DNA of 39,230 nucleotides. Source: Granulicella sp. S190 (lineage in GTDB: Bacteria > Acidobacteriota > Terriglobia > Terriglobales > Acidobacteriaceae). The stretch spans positions 52,579 to 91,808 of the forward strand of contig NZ_LMUD01000044.1 of NCBI RefSeq assembly GCF_009766095.1, given 5' to 3'. The notes under the pieces are model-generated. The model worked only from the letters and a program-made list of their open reading frames with translations, did not search any database and was not told the origin of the DNA. The position numbers were made by a program, and so were the translations under genes. Below, piece after piece: positions 32,360-39,230 of this stretch. Each line of letters starts with the position of its first letter. Positions within the stretch are counted from its first letter, which is position 1.

Positions 32360-32394
32360 AAAAGAGCCGCCGCGAAATGCGACGGCTCTTTTTA
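32360..32394. terminator. Intrinsic terminator between the STAS gene and lemA
   Basis: AAAGAGCCG and CGGCTCTTT pair around a short inner stem (CGC/GCG) and the loop GAAAT, with one mismatch, and a T-run follows on the plus strand. An A-run on the left gives some T-run for the minus strand too, so it could also end the convergent lemA transcript. Confidence 0.8.
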
Positions 32395-32414
32395 TTGGCT
32401 TAGGTCTACCTCCC

Positions 32415-32999
32415 CTACTTCGAGAAGTCGACCTTAGGTGCCACGCTGTTCTCCGGATTACCCTTGAAGTACTCGTCCCGGTAATGAAAGCCTGCAATAT
32501 TCGCCCAGATGCTCTGCGGGAACTGCCGGACATAAACGTTGTAGTCCTCCAGCGTCTTGTTGTAGCGCTGACGTTCAACGGCGATACGGTTTTCAGTTCC
32601 AGCCAGCTCGTCGGTCAGCCGTGTGAACTGCTCATTCCCCTTCAGATTAGGGTACTGCTCCTGAAGCCGGAAGAACGGTCCCAGCGCCACGTCCAGCTTG
32701 GCATTGGCGTTGATGTTGCTTGCGTGGTCGCTGCCTGCAGCAAGAACGCCTGCACGCGCATTCGCAATGTTCGTGAGAATAGTCGACTCTTCGGCGACAT
32801 ACCCCTTCACCGAGGCGACGAGATTCGGAATGAGATCAAGCCGTCTCTGCTGCACGACGTTGACCTGTGAAAACGCCTGGTTGACCGCCTCATTTTTCTG
32901 CACCAGCGTGTTCTTCGCGCCGATGTAGCTGCCTCCTACAAAAAGCAGAACGACGATGAGAAGAGCTACAACACCCAGCACAACCCATAAAGATTTCAT
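32415..32999 (-). CDS. LemA family protein
   Basis: A 194-residue LemA protein. One N-terminal membrane segment (about residues 4-26) leads to a long helical domain with YIGAKNTLVQKNEAVNQAF, VVQQRRLDLIPNLVASVKGY, RLTDELAGTENRIAVERQRY and NVYVRQFPQSIWANI, all typical. The bulk is predicted outside the cytoplasm. The exact function is unsettled. ATG 32999 has GAGGAAAC directly upstream. It follows the TPM-domain gene by 124 bases on the same strand; lemA and TPM genes commonly sit side by side, so they likely work together in the envelope. Confidence 0.93.
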   Translation of the reverse strand: MKSLWVVLGVVALLIVVLLFVGGSYIGAKNTLVQKNEAVNQAFSQVNVVQQRRLDLIPNLVASVKGYVAEESTILTNIANARAGVLAAGSDHASNINANAKLDVALGPFFRLQEQYPNLKGNEQFTRLTDELAGTENRIAVERQRYNKTLEDYNVYVRQFPQSIWANIAGFHYRDEYFKGNPENSVAPKVDFSK

Positions 33000-33123
33000 G
33001 TTTCCTCAGTTTCCCTTCGTCTGAATTTCAAATCTTCCCGACAGATGGCGTCTCCGGCTGTACTTTATCACTGGAACCGGCCTCCTCTGCTCTTCTTTGC
33101 AGCAATGCGATCTACATTTCATC

Positions 33124-33912
33124 TCAAAAATCTCCGCTCGCCCCTCCGCCGCCGGAGCTGCCGCCGCCGAAGCCTCCAAAACCGCCGCCGCCACGGTCAT
33201 CGTCGCGGCCACGGCCACCACCGAACCCACCTCCGCCGCCTCCCATCAGATTCCCCAGCAGAAAGAAGATCAGGCCGGTATTTCCGGTCTTCACCAGGAA
33301 AAAGAGAATAAGCAGAATAGCTCCGCCGCCAAGCACAACCTGCGTCAGACTCAACTGCACGGGCTGTTGCTCGCGATGGTACTGGTGAACCGGCTGTGCC
33401 ACGGTCAGGGCGACGCCTGCGTCGGTAGCGATGATCCGGGCAATCTGTTGAACGCCGAGCGGAATCGCAGTGTTGTAGTCTCCCTGCTGCGCCGCCGGCA
33501 CCATGGAGCGACCGATATCGCCAACCTTGGCATCGTTGAGTATGCCCTCAAGACCGTAGCCCACCTCGATCCGGCCGCGCCTCGGGGTCATCACAAAGAG
33601 CATCAGAACGCCACGGTCTGTCCCCTTTGCGCCCACCTTCCACTTATCTTCCAAAGCGGTCGCAAACTCCTCAATGGACTGGTCTCCGTCCATCGTCTTC
33701 ACGGTGACTACAGCAATCTGGGCATGAGCCTGCCGGTCAACCTGCGTGCACAGACTTTCGAGGTTGTACTTGGTTGAGGGAGTCAGGACACCTGCAAAAT
33801 CATTAACGTAACCAGTGGGAGCCGGCAGCGTGCTCACCGACTCCGCTGTCACCGTCAGCGACGGCGCGAAGATCAGGAGGGCAATGGCCAGCCATCGCGA
33901 AAGATAGTTCAT
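33124..33912 (-). CDS. TPM-domain membrane protein with Gly-rich tail
   Basis: A 262-residue protein: signal peptide (residues 1-23), TPM domain (GYVNDFAGVLTPSTKYNLES, AQIAVVTVKTMDG, DRGVLMLFVMTPRRGRIEVG, YGLEGILND), a membrane helix near 190-215, and a C-terminal tail of Gly with Phe, Asp and Arg, ending in a Gly/Ser run. TPM proteins of this type are found with LemA; a phosphatase activity has been described for some, and others have envelope repair roles. The tail is low complexity and probably disordered on the cytoplasmic side. ATG 33912 has only a weak ribosome binding site. Upstream gene for lemA in a likely two-gene operon. Confidence 0.9.
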   Translation of the reverse strand: MNYLSRWLAIALLIFAPSLTVTAESVSTLPAPTGYVNDFAGVLTPSTKYNLESLCTQVDRQAHAQIAVVTVKTMDGDQSIEEFATALEDKWKVGAKGTDRGVLMLFVMTPRRGRIEVGYGLEGILNDAKVGDIGRSMVPAAQQGDYNTAIPLGVQQIARIIATDAGVALTVAQPVHQYHREQQPVQLSLTQVVLGGGAILLILFFLVKTGNTGLIFFLLGNLMGGGGGGFGGGRGRDDDRGGGGFGGFGGGSSGGGGASGDF

Positions 33913-34017
33913 CGACGCTCATTCTACGCCCTGCCTGTTTCAAGCGTGGGTAGAACCTTCGCAGACTTTGCTGCATTATGCTGAAGAAAAATGCCCCCGT
34001 TCCATTCCGCCAGGATT

Positions 34018-34701
34018 CTACGAAGTAGGTGGGGCACCCGCCTTATGGCCGCCATGCTCCGGCACCGGCACACCCTTTTCGCGAGCCAGCTTATCTACCA
34101 TCACAGTGTGGTCGTGGATGACCTTAGTCCCATTTGCGACCGCGGTCTGCAGCGTCGGATCCGTCGTGCTGGTAGCCTCCATGCGGAACTCATGAAGATC
34201 CTTATGGTGGTCCTTCACCATATACGACAGGTACTCCCTATCGAAGTCGTCGCCTGAGAGTCCGCTCAACTTGTCGTACTCAGCCTGATCTTCTTTGTTC
34301 ATCTCCTTTGGCAGCCTCACTCCCATCGAATCCGCGATGGGAGCCATATCGCTGTTGAGCTTCGTGTGGTCGTCCACCATCCTTTGACCGAACGCCTTCA
34401 CTTCATCGCTTCCGCCCCTCTGCGCAGCAAGCTGGCCGAGCTTCACCTCGGCGATGCCTCCCTGCGCTGCCTTGCGAAGGAACATCTTGTCTCTCATCGT
34501 CTGGCCGACATCGCCGGAGGTTGTTGCGGAGTCCTGCATAGAGGTCGCCGAAGTCGGGGCCTGCTGTGGCCTATTAGCCTGAGTTTGGGAGGCCGGCGGA
34601 CTCATGGGGTCAGACTGTGCAAAGAGAAGCATGGGAAAAAGAAGCACCGTACTCAGAATCGCGGCATTCGAAACCCTGGTGAAGGCTAAAGTAGTTTTCA
34701 T
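34018..34701 (-). CDS. DUF4142 domain protein, secreted
   Basis: A 227-residue exported protein of the DUF4142 family, a ferritin-like helical domain of unknown function. The signal peptide spans about residues 1-28 (ends LLFAQ), followed by a Ser/Gln/Pro-rich linker. The domain includes FLRKAAQGGIAEVKLGQLAA, VKAFGQRMVDDHTKLNSDM, DREYLSYMVKDHHKDLHEF and the C-terminal VIHDHTVMVDKLARE. The open frame extends to 34917, but ATG 34701 is chosen because the signal peptide begins there and GGGAGC lies six bases upstream. It diverges from the oligopeptidase gene. His and Asp residues in the helices might bind metal, not demonstrated. Confidence 0.88.
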   Translation of the reverse strand: MKTTLAFTRVSNAAILSTVLLFPMLLFAQSDPMSPPASQTQANRPQQAPTSATSMQDSATTSGDVGQTMRDKMFLRKAAQGGIAEVKLGQLAAQRGGSDEVKAFGQRMVDDHTKLNSDMAPIADSMGVRLPKEMNKEDQAEYDKLSGLSGDDFDREYLSYMVKDHHKDLHEFRMEATSTTDPTLQTAVANGTKVIHDHTVMVDKLAREKGVPVPEHGGHKAGAPPTS

Positions 34702-34757
34702 ACGTTCGCTCCCACTACAAAATGCAAAAACGAGTTCACCAAAGTGACCAACTAAGT

Positions 34758-34769
34758 TGGGTGTACCCA
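34758..34769. promoter_or_regulatory. Short palindrome in the DUF4142/oligopeptidase divergent region
   Basis: TGGGTGTACCCA is a 12-base palindrome (5-bp arms, GT centre) between the two divergent start codons. It could be an operator, but a single short palindrome may be chance. Confidence 0.2.
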
Positions 34770-34834
34770 CACAGGTTATGGTTGCTTTCAGTGCCTCTGG
34801 CGACCCTGTATCCTGTCCATGGAGCTTCAAATTA

Positions 34835-36919
34835 ATGATGCAAGGCAACACGTACCCCCCTATCGCTCGCCAGGAACCGACGCCCACCACGCTGCATGGA
34901 CACATCTTGGAAGACAACTATCGTTGGATGAGAGATAAATCCTCTCCAGAGGTGATCGCCTATCTTGAAGCCGAGAACGCCTACACCACCTCAGTCATGG
35001 CAGGGAGTGAGGAGCTACAGGCGAAACTCTACGCCGAGATGCTCTCCCATATCAAAGAGACCGACGAGTCAGTTCCCTATCGGCAGCGCGGTTGGTTCTA
35101 TTACGTTAGAACCGTTGAGGGAAGCCAGTACTCGATCTATTGCAGGAGAAAAGCCAACGGGGCGAACTTCGACCAGGCTCAACCGGAAGAGATCCTCCTG
35201 GATGTGAATCGACTCGCGGAAGCCCAGCCCTTCATGTCTGTGGGCGCAATGGCTGTAAGCCCGGACAATACAAAACTTGCCTACTCGACCGACAACACCG
35301 GCTTTCGCCAGTACACACTGCACATTCGCGATCTGCAGACCGGTTCGGATCTCCCGGACACCGCGGCACGCATAGGTTCGGTCGCCTGGGCCGCTGATTC
35401 ACGCACCCTCTTCTACACCACTGAGGATGAGGTTACCAAGCGGCATGACCACCTCTTCCGGCATCGGCTGGGAGACTCCCCCGAGAGCGATGTACTGGTC
35501 TACGAAGAGAAAGACGAGCGCTTCAACATTGGCGTCGGCAAAACGCGCGATAACCGATACCTCTTGCTGGAGGCAGGCAGCCACACCACCAGCGAGTGCC
35601 GCTTCCTCTCCTCCACTACCCCGGAGGGCGAGTTCAAGCTGATTGCACCGCGCCTCGAAGAGCAGGAGTACTCGGTCGATCATCGCAAAGGCTTGCTCTA
35701 CATCCGTACAAACGATGCTGGAAAGAACTTTCGCGTGGTTACAGCCGGCATAGAGACTCCGGAGCGAGACTTCTGGGAAGAACTGATTCCGCTGGACGTA
35801 GACGCGCCGCTTGAGGACTTTGACGTCTTCGAATCCTTTTGCGTCTGCTCAAGGCGCAGACTTGGCCTTCCTACTCTCACAGTGATCGAATTCGACGGGG
35901 TAAAAGATCTGGGCAAATCAACAGAGATCGAATTTCCCGAACCCGTTTATTCGGCAGCAACCAGCATGAATCCGGAGTTCAACACGAGGAAACTGCGGTA
36001 TAGCTACCAGTCTCTCGTTTCGCCTGCATCTATCTACGACTACGATCTACAAAACGGCACCTCGGCCCTCCTAAAGCAGCAAGAGGTACCGGGAGGCTTC
36101 GACTCTTCGCGATACGCTTCAGAGCGCATTTGGGTCGAAGCATCGGATGGAGTAAAGATTCCGGCGTCTGTCGTTTATAAGCGGGATTCCTTCAAGCGTG
36201 ACTTCAAGAATCCTCTCTATGTTTATGGATATGGGTCTTATGGTTACGCTCTTCCCATCGGCTTCAGCGCGACCCGGCTATCGCTGCTGGACCGTGGCGT
36301 GGTCATCGCCTATGCCCACATCCGCGGTGGTGGCGAGATGGGAGATTCGTGGCACGATGCTGGCAAGATGATGGTGAAACGCAACACCTTTAGCGACTTC
36401 ATCGCTGTGACGGAGCAACTAGTCGCCAAGGGCTACGGAGCCAGGGATAGAGTCGCGATTGAGGGCGGTAGCGCAGGTGGTCTCCTCATGGGCGCCGTAG
36501 TCAACCAACGCCCCGACCTCTTCCGGGTGGTTCTCTCGCACGTTCCCTTCGTGGACGTGATGAACACCATGCTCGATGCCAGCCTGCCCCTCACGGTAGC
36601 GGAGTATGAAGAATGGGGAAATCCGAATGAGCCGGAGGCGTTCCACTACATGCGCTCCTACTCGCCCTACGACAACCTCAAGGCCGGCGAGTATCCGGCG
36701 ATGCTGGTCAAAACCAGCCTGAACGACTCCCAGGTGATGTACTGGGAGCCCGCAAAGTATGTCGCCAGGCTCCGTACGCTGAAGACAAACGATACCCCAC
36801 TGCTGCTGCACATCAACATGGATGCAGGGCATGGTGGCGCGTCCGGGCGCTACGACTACCTGAAGGAGATCGCATTCGACTATGCGTTCCTATTGAAGCA
36901 GCTCGGGGTGGTGGACTAG
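34835..36919 (+). CDS. Oligopeptidase B-like S9A serine peptidase
   Basis: A 694-residue prolyl-oligopeptidase-family enzyme closest to oligopeptidase B, which cuts short peptides after Arg or Lys in the cytoplasm. The N-terminal propeller domain starts LHGHILEDNYRWMRDKSSPE. The C-terminal alpha/beta-hydrolase domain carries the triad: Ser546 in GGSAGG, Asp631 in NDSQVMY and His666 in DAGHGGASGRY. RGGGEMGDSWHDAGK is a strong S9A signature. The open frame begins at TTG 34757, but ATG 34835 is preferred (GGAG ten bases upstream, homology begins soon after); ATG 34838 follows at once. No signal peptide. It converges on the methyltransferase gene with overlapping stops in CTAG (36916-36919). Confidence 0.92.
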   Translation: MMQGNTYPPIARQEPTPTTLHGHILEDNYRWMRDKSSPEVIAYLEAENAYTTSVMAGSEELQAKLYAEMLSHIKETDESVPYRQRGWFYYVRTVEGSQYSIYCRRKANGANFDQAQPEEILLDVNRLAEAQPFMSVGAMAVSPDNTKLAYSTDNTGFRQYTLHIRDLQTGSDLPDTAARIGSVAWAADSRTLFYTTEDEVTKRHDHLFRHRLGDSPESDVLVYEEKDERFNIGVGKTRDNRYLLLEAGSHTTSECRFLSSTTPEGEFKLIAPRLEEQEYSVDHRKGLLYIRTNDAGKNFRVVTAGIETPERDFWEELIPLDVDAPLEDFDVFESFCVCSRRRLGLPTLTVIEFDGVKDLGKSTEIEFPEPVYSAATSMNPEFNTRKLRYSYQSLVSPASIYDYDLQNGTSALLKQQEVPGGFDSSRYASERIWVEASDGVKIPASVVYKRDSFKRDFKNPLYVYGYGSYGYALPIGFSATRLSLLDRGVVIAYAHIRGGGEMGDSWHDAGKMMVKRNTFSDFIAVTEQLVAKGYGARDRVAIEGGSAGGLLMGAVVNQRPDLFRVVLSHVPFVDVMNTMLDASLPLTVAEYEEWGNPNEPEAFHYMRSYSPYDNLKAGEYPAMLVKTSLNDSQVMYWEPAKYVARLRTLKTNDTPLLLHINMDAGHGGASGRYDYLKEIAFDYAFLLKQLGVVD

Positions 36920-37563
36920 ACGCCGCGTCCGGCAGGCAGCCCAGAACGTTTCCGCAGCACCCAAGTCGTCATGCATCGGTAGTCTTGCACGATCGTCGTC
37001 TTCAACGGATCCACCATAACGGCGTGCAACTGCTCCGTCAGATGCATCAACGCGGCCTCATCCACCAGGTACCACTCCGAGCCGTCGTTGATGCGGAAGA
37101 TGTTTCCCCGCAGCCGCTCGAACTCCATGCCGATGCGCGAACCTAGGCGGCAGAAAAATAGCCCGCCTGGCCGCAGAACACGCCACATCTCGCTCAGCAT
37201 TGCCAGGAAATGAGCCTCATCCCTCGCAAAGTGCAACACCGAGTTGCAGATCACAACATCAGCAAAGTTGTCCGGCAGATCGACTCGATCCAGCAGCCCT
37301 ACGCGAAAGTTGCTCTTCGGCAAATCCGGCGCAAGCTCGGCAGCGAGTGCCTGAACATGCGCGATGCCGTCCTCCTGCGCGTCTACGGCGAAGACCTCGC
37401 AGCCCTCCCGCAGCAGATGGACAAGGTTTCTCCCATACCCACATCCTGCGTCGAAGACACGCATCTCGCCCGTAATGTTCCCACGGAGGATCTGATCGAA
37501 GACATAAATATCAATCTGCCCGAACTGCTCTTGCACGTTCATTGCGGCTTCGGCGGCTTTCAC
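36916..37563 (-). CDS. Class I SAM-dependent methyltransferase
   Basis: A 215-residue class I methyltransferase. The SAM-binding motif I is VFDAGCGYGRNLVHLL, motif II acidic residue lies in VFAVDAQEDGI, and the later motifs are FADVVICNSVLHFARDEAHF and MWRVLRPGGLFFCRLG. The fold is a complete Rossmann domain, but the substrate is not evident; ubiE- or tellurite-resistance-type labels would be guesses. GTG 37563 is used as start since GGAGA lies upstream at good spacing; ATG 37542 is an alternative. It is 48 bases downstream of the ABC exporter gene on the same strand, and its stop overlaps the facing oligopeptidase stop. Confidence 0.87.
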   Translation of the reverse strand: MKAAEAAMNVQEQFGQIDIYVFDQILRGNITGEMRVFDAGCGYGRNLVHLLREGCEVFAVDAQEDGIAHVQALAAELAPDLPKSNFRVGLLDRVDLPDNFADVVICNSVLHFARDEAHFLAMLSEMWRVLRPGGLFFCRLGSRIGMEFERLRGNIFRINDGSEWYLVDEAALMHLTEQLHAVMVDPLKTTIVQDYRCMTTWVLRKRSGLPAGRGV

Positions 37564-37611
37564 ATCTTCTCCGAACTTACGAGTCTTACTTCGTGACGCG
37601 GCATGAGAGCT

Positions 37612-39230
37612 CTAGATCGTCCCTGATACCGACTCTTCGATCTTGTCGCCTTCCCCTGGCGCGAGAAACAGGTTCGTCTCTAGCCCATGTTGGCGAGTGT
37701 AGAGGTCATAGTAGCGGCCCTGCAGCTTGTACAACGACTCATGCGTCCCACGTTCAACGATTCGCCCTTGCTCAATCACCAGAATCTGGTCGGCACGGCG
37801 TATGGTGGACAGGCGATGCGCGATCACGAAGGTGGTCCGGCCCTGCATCAGGAAGTTAAGCCCGCTCTGAATCAGCGCCTCGGACTCGGAGTCGAGCGAA
37901 CTGGTCGCTTCATCGAGGATCAAAATGCGCGGATCGGCAAGAATGGCACGTGCGATCGAGATGCGCTGCCTCTGCCCCCCGGATAGCTTCACTCCACGCT
38001 CGCCCACGATGGTGTCGTATTTTTCAGGAAAGCGTTCCGCGAACTCGTCCACGCGGGCGATTCGGCTCGCCTCCATCAGCTGCTCCTCCGTGGCCAGCGG
38101 GCGGCTGAAGAGAATATTCTCGCGAATCGTGCCATCAAAGAGAAACGTCTCCTGCAGAACGACACCAAGCTGCTGACGATAGCTGCTGAGACGGATGGTG
38201 GCGAGATCGACATCATCGATGAGAACCTCTCCGCCGACAGCGTTGTGGAAGCCGCAAATCAGCGAAATGATGGTCGACTTGCCAGATCCCGATGAGCCGA
38301 CCAGCGCGGTAACAGTCCCTGGCTTCGACTCGAAGCTGATGCCGTGAAGAACAGGTTTGTTGATCTCATAGGCAAAGGTCACGTTCTGAAAAGCAACATT
38401 GCCTCGAATGGGATCGACCGCGACGGTGCGATTTGGTTCGCTGTCCTCTTCCCGCTCGTTCAAAATCTCGGTCGTCCGATCAAGACCTGCCAGGGCCTCG
38501 GTAAGCTGGGTGCCAATGGAGACCAGTTGAATCACAGGTGCCACCATAAAGGCCAGCAGCATCGTGTACTCCACGTAGCCGCCAACATCCAGGCGATGGG
38601 CCGAGATCTCCTTTGCGCCCAGATACATAATCAGGCCACCCACCACCCCAAGCACCATAGTCGAGGAAAGTGTCATCAGCGACTGCGCCGTGATGGAGCT
38701 GATCACATTCTTGAGCAGTCGATCGACTCCGCGAGCGAAGACGCGGGCCTCACTCTCCTCGGCATGATAGCCCTTCACGACGCGAACCCCGCCCAGCGAT
38801 TCAGTCAGCCGGCCAGTGACCTCAGCGTTAATCCTGGAGCGCTCACGGAAGATAGGCCGGATGGTCTTGAACGCCCTTTGCAGAATCAGGCCGAAGACCA
38901 GCAGGATGCAGACGGTAAGCAGCGTCATACGTCCGCTGATGCGAATCAAAATACAGAACGCGATTATCGCAGTGAGGATGCCGCCGACAAACTCAAGCAG
39001 CCCCGTGCCCACAAGATTGCGAACTCCTTCAACGTCGGTCATGATGCGCGCGACCAGCGTGCCCGTCCGGTTTTCGTCGTAGAACGCTACCGGCAGACGG
39101 CCGATGTGCTGTTGCACCCGCGTGCGCAACTCGGAGATGAGTCGCTGGCCCGCGGTAGAGAGTAGCTGCGTCAGCGTGTAGGAGGTAACCCCCTGCAGAA
39201 AAGTGGCCGCGGCAACCGTTGCAATGATCT
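37612..39230 (-). CDS. ABC exporter, membrane-ATPase fusion (partial, N-terminus outside window)
   Basis: The frame stays open to the window edge: upstream of an internal TTG at 39129 it continues with residues such as ATFLQGVTSY and STAGQRLISELR, which belong to an ABC exporter membrane domain. About 539 codons are visible of an expected 580-620. The ATPase domain is complete: Walker A GSSGSGKST, signature LSGGQRQR, Walker B ILILDEATSSLDS and switch AHRLST. The type IV exporter layout is that of MsbA and of lipid or drug exporters. Given nearby LPS genes, lipid A export is conceivable, but the class is broad. It is upstream of the methyltransferase gene. Confidence 0.92.
   Translation of the reverse strand, partial: IIATVAAATFLQGVTSYTLTQLLSTAGQRLISELRTRVQQHIGRLPVAFYDENRTGTLVARIMTDVEGVRNLVGTGLLEFVGGILTAIIAFCILIRISGRMTLLTVCILLVFGLILQRAFKTIRPIFRERSRINAEVTGRLTESLGGVRVVKGYHAEESEARVFARGVDRLLKNVISSITAQSLMTLSSTMVLGVVGGLIMYLGAKEISAHRLDVGGYVEYTMLLAFMVAPVIQLVSIGTQLTEALAGLDRTTEILNEREEDSEPNRTVAVDPIRGNVAFQNVTFAYEINKPVLHGISFESKPGTVTALVGSSGSGKSTIISLICGFHNAVGGEVLIDDVDLATIRLSSYRQQLGVVLQETFLFDGTIRENILFSRPLATEEQLMEASRIARVDEFAERFPEKYDTIVGERGVKLSGGQRQRISIARAILADPRILILDEATSSLDSESEALIQSGLNFLMQGRTTFVIAHRLSTIRRADQILVIEQGRIVERGTHESLYKLQGRYYDLYTRQHGLETNLFLAPGEGDKIEESVSGTI

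Noticed and set aside
37612..39129. A complete ABC exporter starting at the TTG at 39129
   Set aside because: The frame continues upstream to the window edge with typical exporter membrane-domain residues, so the gene is truncated by the window rather than starting there.
38344..39165. Plus-strand open frame of 273 codons opposite the ABC exporter
   Set aside because: It is a shadow of the strongly conserved exporter frame, with His/Gln-rich nonsense composition and no domain.

Overview
The window looks like a chromosomal segment of an Acidobacteriota soil bacterium, most likely Acidobacteriaceae/Terriglobales (Granulicella, Edaphobacter or Terriglobus type). The case rests on gene content read by eye: an Oar-like TonB-dependent receptor with an N-terminal carboxypeptidase-regulatory domain, a lipopolysaccharide heptose pathway (so a diderm envelope), PQQ-propeller and multi-haem cytochrome genes, and an IS6-like transposase remnant. 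No database search was possible, so the taxonomic call is an inference.

Layout. 1-6264: a ThuA-like gene (+) faces a minus-strand periplasmic redox operon of multicopper oxidase, triheme cytochrome c and PQQ-type dehydrogenase, preceded by a secreted FG-GAP protein. 6265-7211: a scar holding the C-terminal end of an IS6-family transposase abutting the 3' half of a tRNA gene, then a three-repeat Pho-box-like array. 7212-10640: the large TonB-dependent receptor, closed by a strong bidirectional terminator. 10740-15638 (-): an LPS operon of family 9 glycosyltransferase, hldE, hldD and an ATP-grasp ligase. 15764-17708 (+): a GlcNAc-transferase-like protein and a DUF4254 protein diverge from that operon.

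17752-24914 is mostly housekeeping: a TPR protein with a clear sigma-70 promoter, yvcK, rlmN (convergent, overlapping stops), an M16 peptidase, a pseudopilin-like protein translationally coupled to lolA, a HAD phosphatase and a MutT-type Nudix hydrolase. 24954-31306 (-) holds an NRAMP-like transporter, an aldo/keto reductase, a GMC oxidoreductase, a CgeB-like glycosyltransferase and a soluble PRC/MgtE-N/CBS protein. 31541-32343 (+) is an RsbW/RsbV-type partner-switching pair. 32415-34701 (-) holds lemA, a TPM-domain protein and a DUF4142 protein. 34835-39230 holds oligopeptidase B (+), a methyltransferase (-) and an ABC exporter (-) cut by the window edge.

The most interesting signals are: (1) an NRAMP-like transporter missing two canonical metal-site residues, located near a soluble MgtE-type magnesium-sensing module that lacks its own membrane domain; (2) three exact 11-bp-phased Pho-box repeats upstream of the TonB receptor; (3) the half tRNA next to an IS remnant, a likely integration scar; (4) an ATP-grasp ligase ending the heptose operon, with a GlcNAc-transferase-like gene diverging from it; (5) a copper oxidase/cytochrome/quinoprotein operon whose dehydrogenase appears to have Asn where the catalytic Asp is usual. 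No CRISPR array, prophage, rRNA or complete tRNA was seen.
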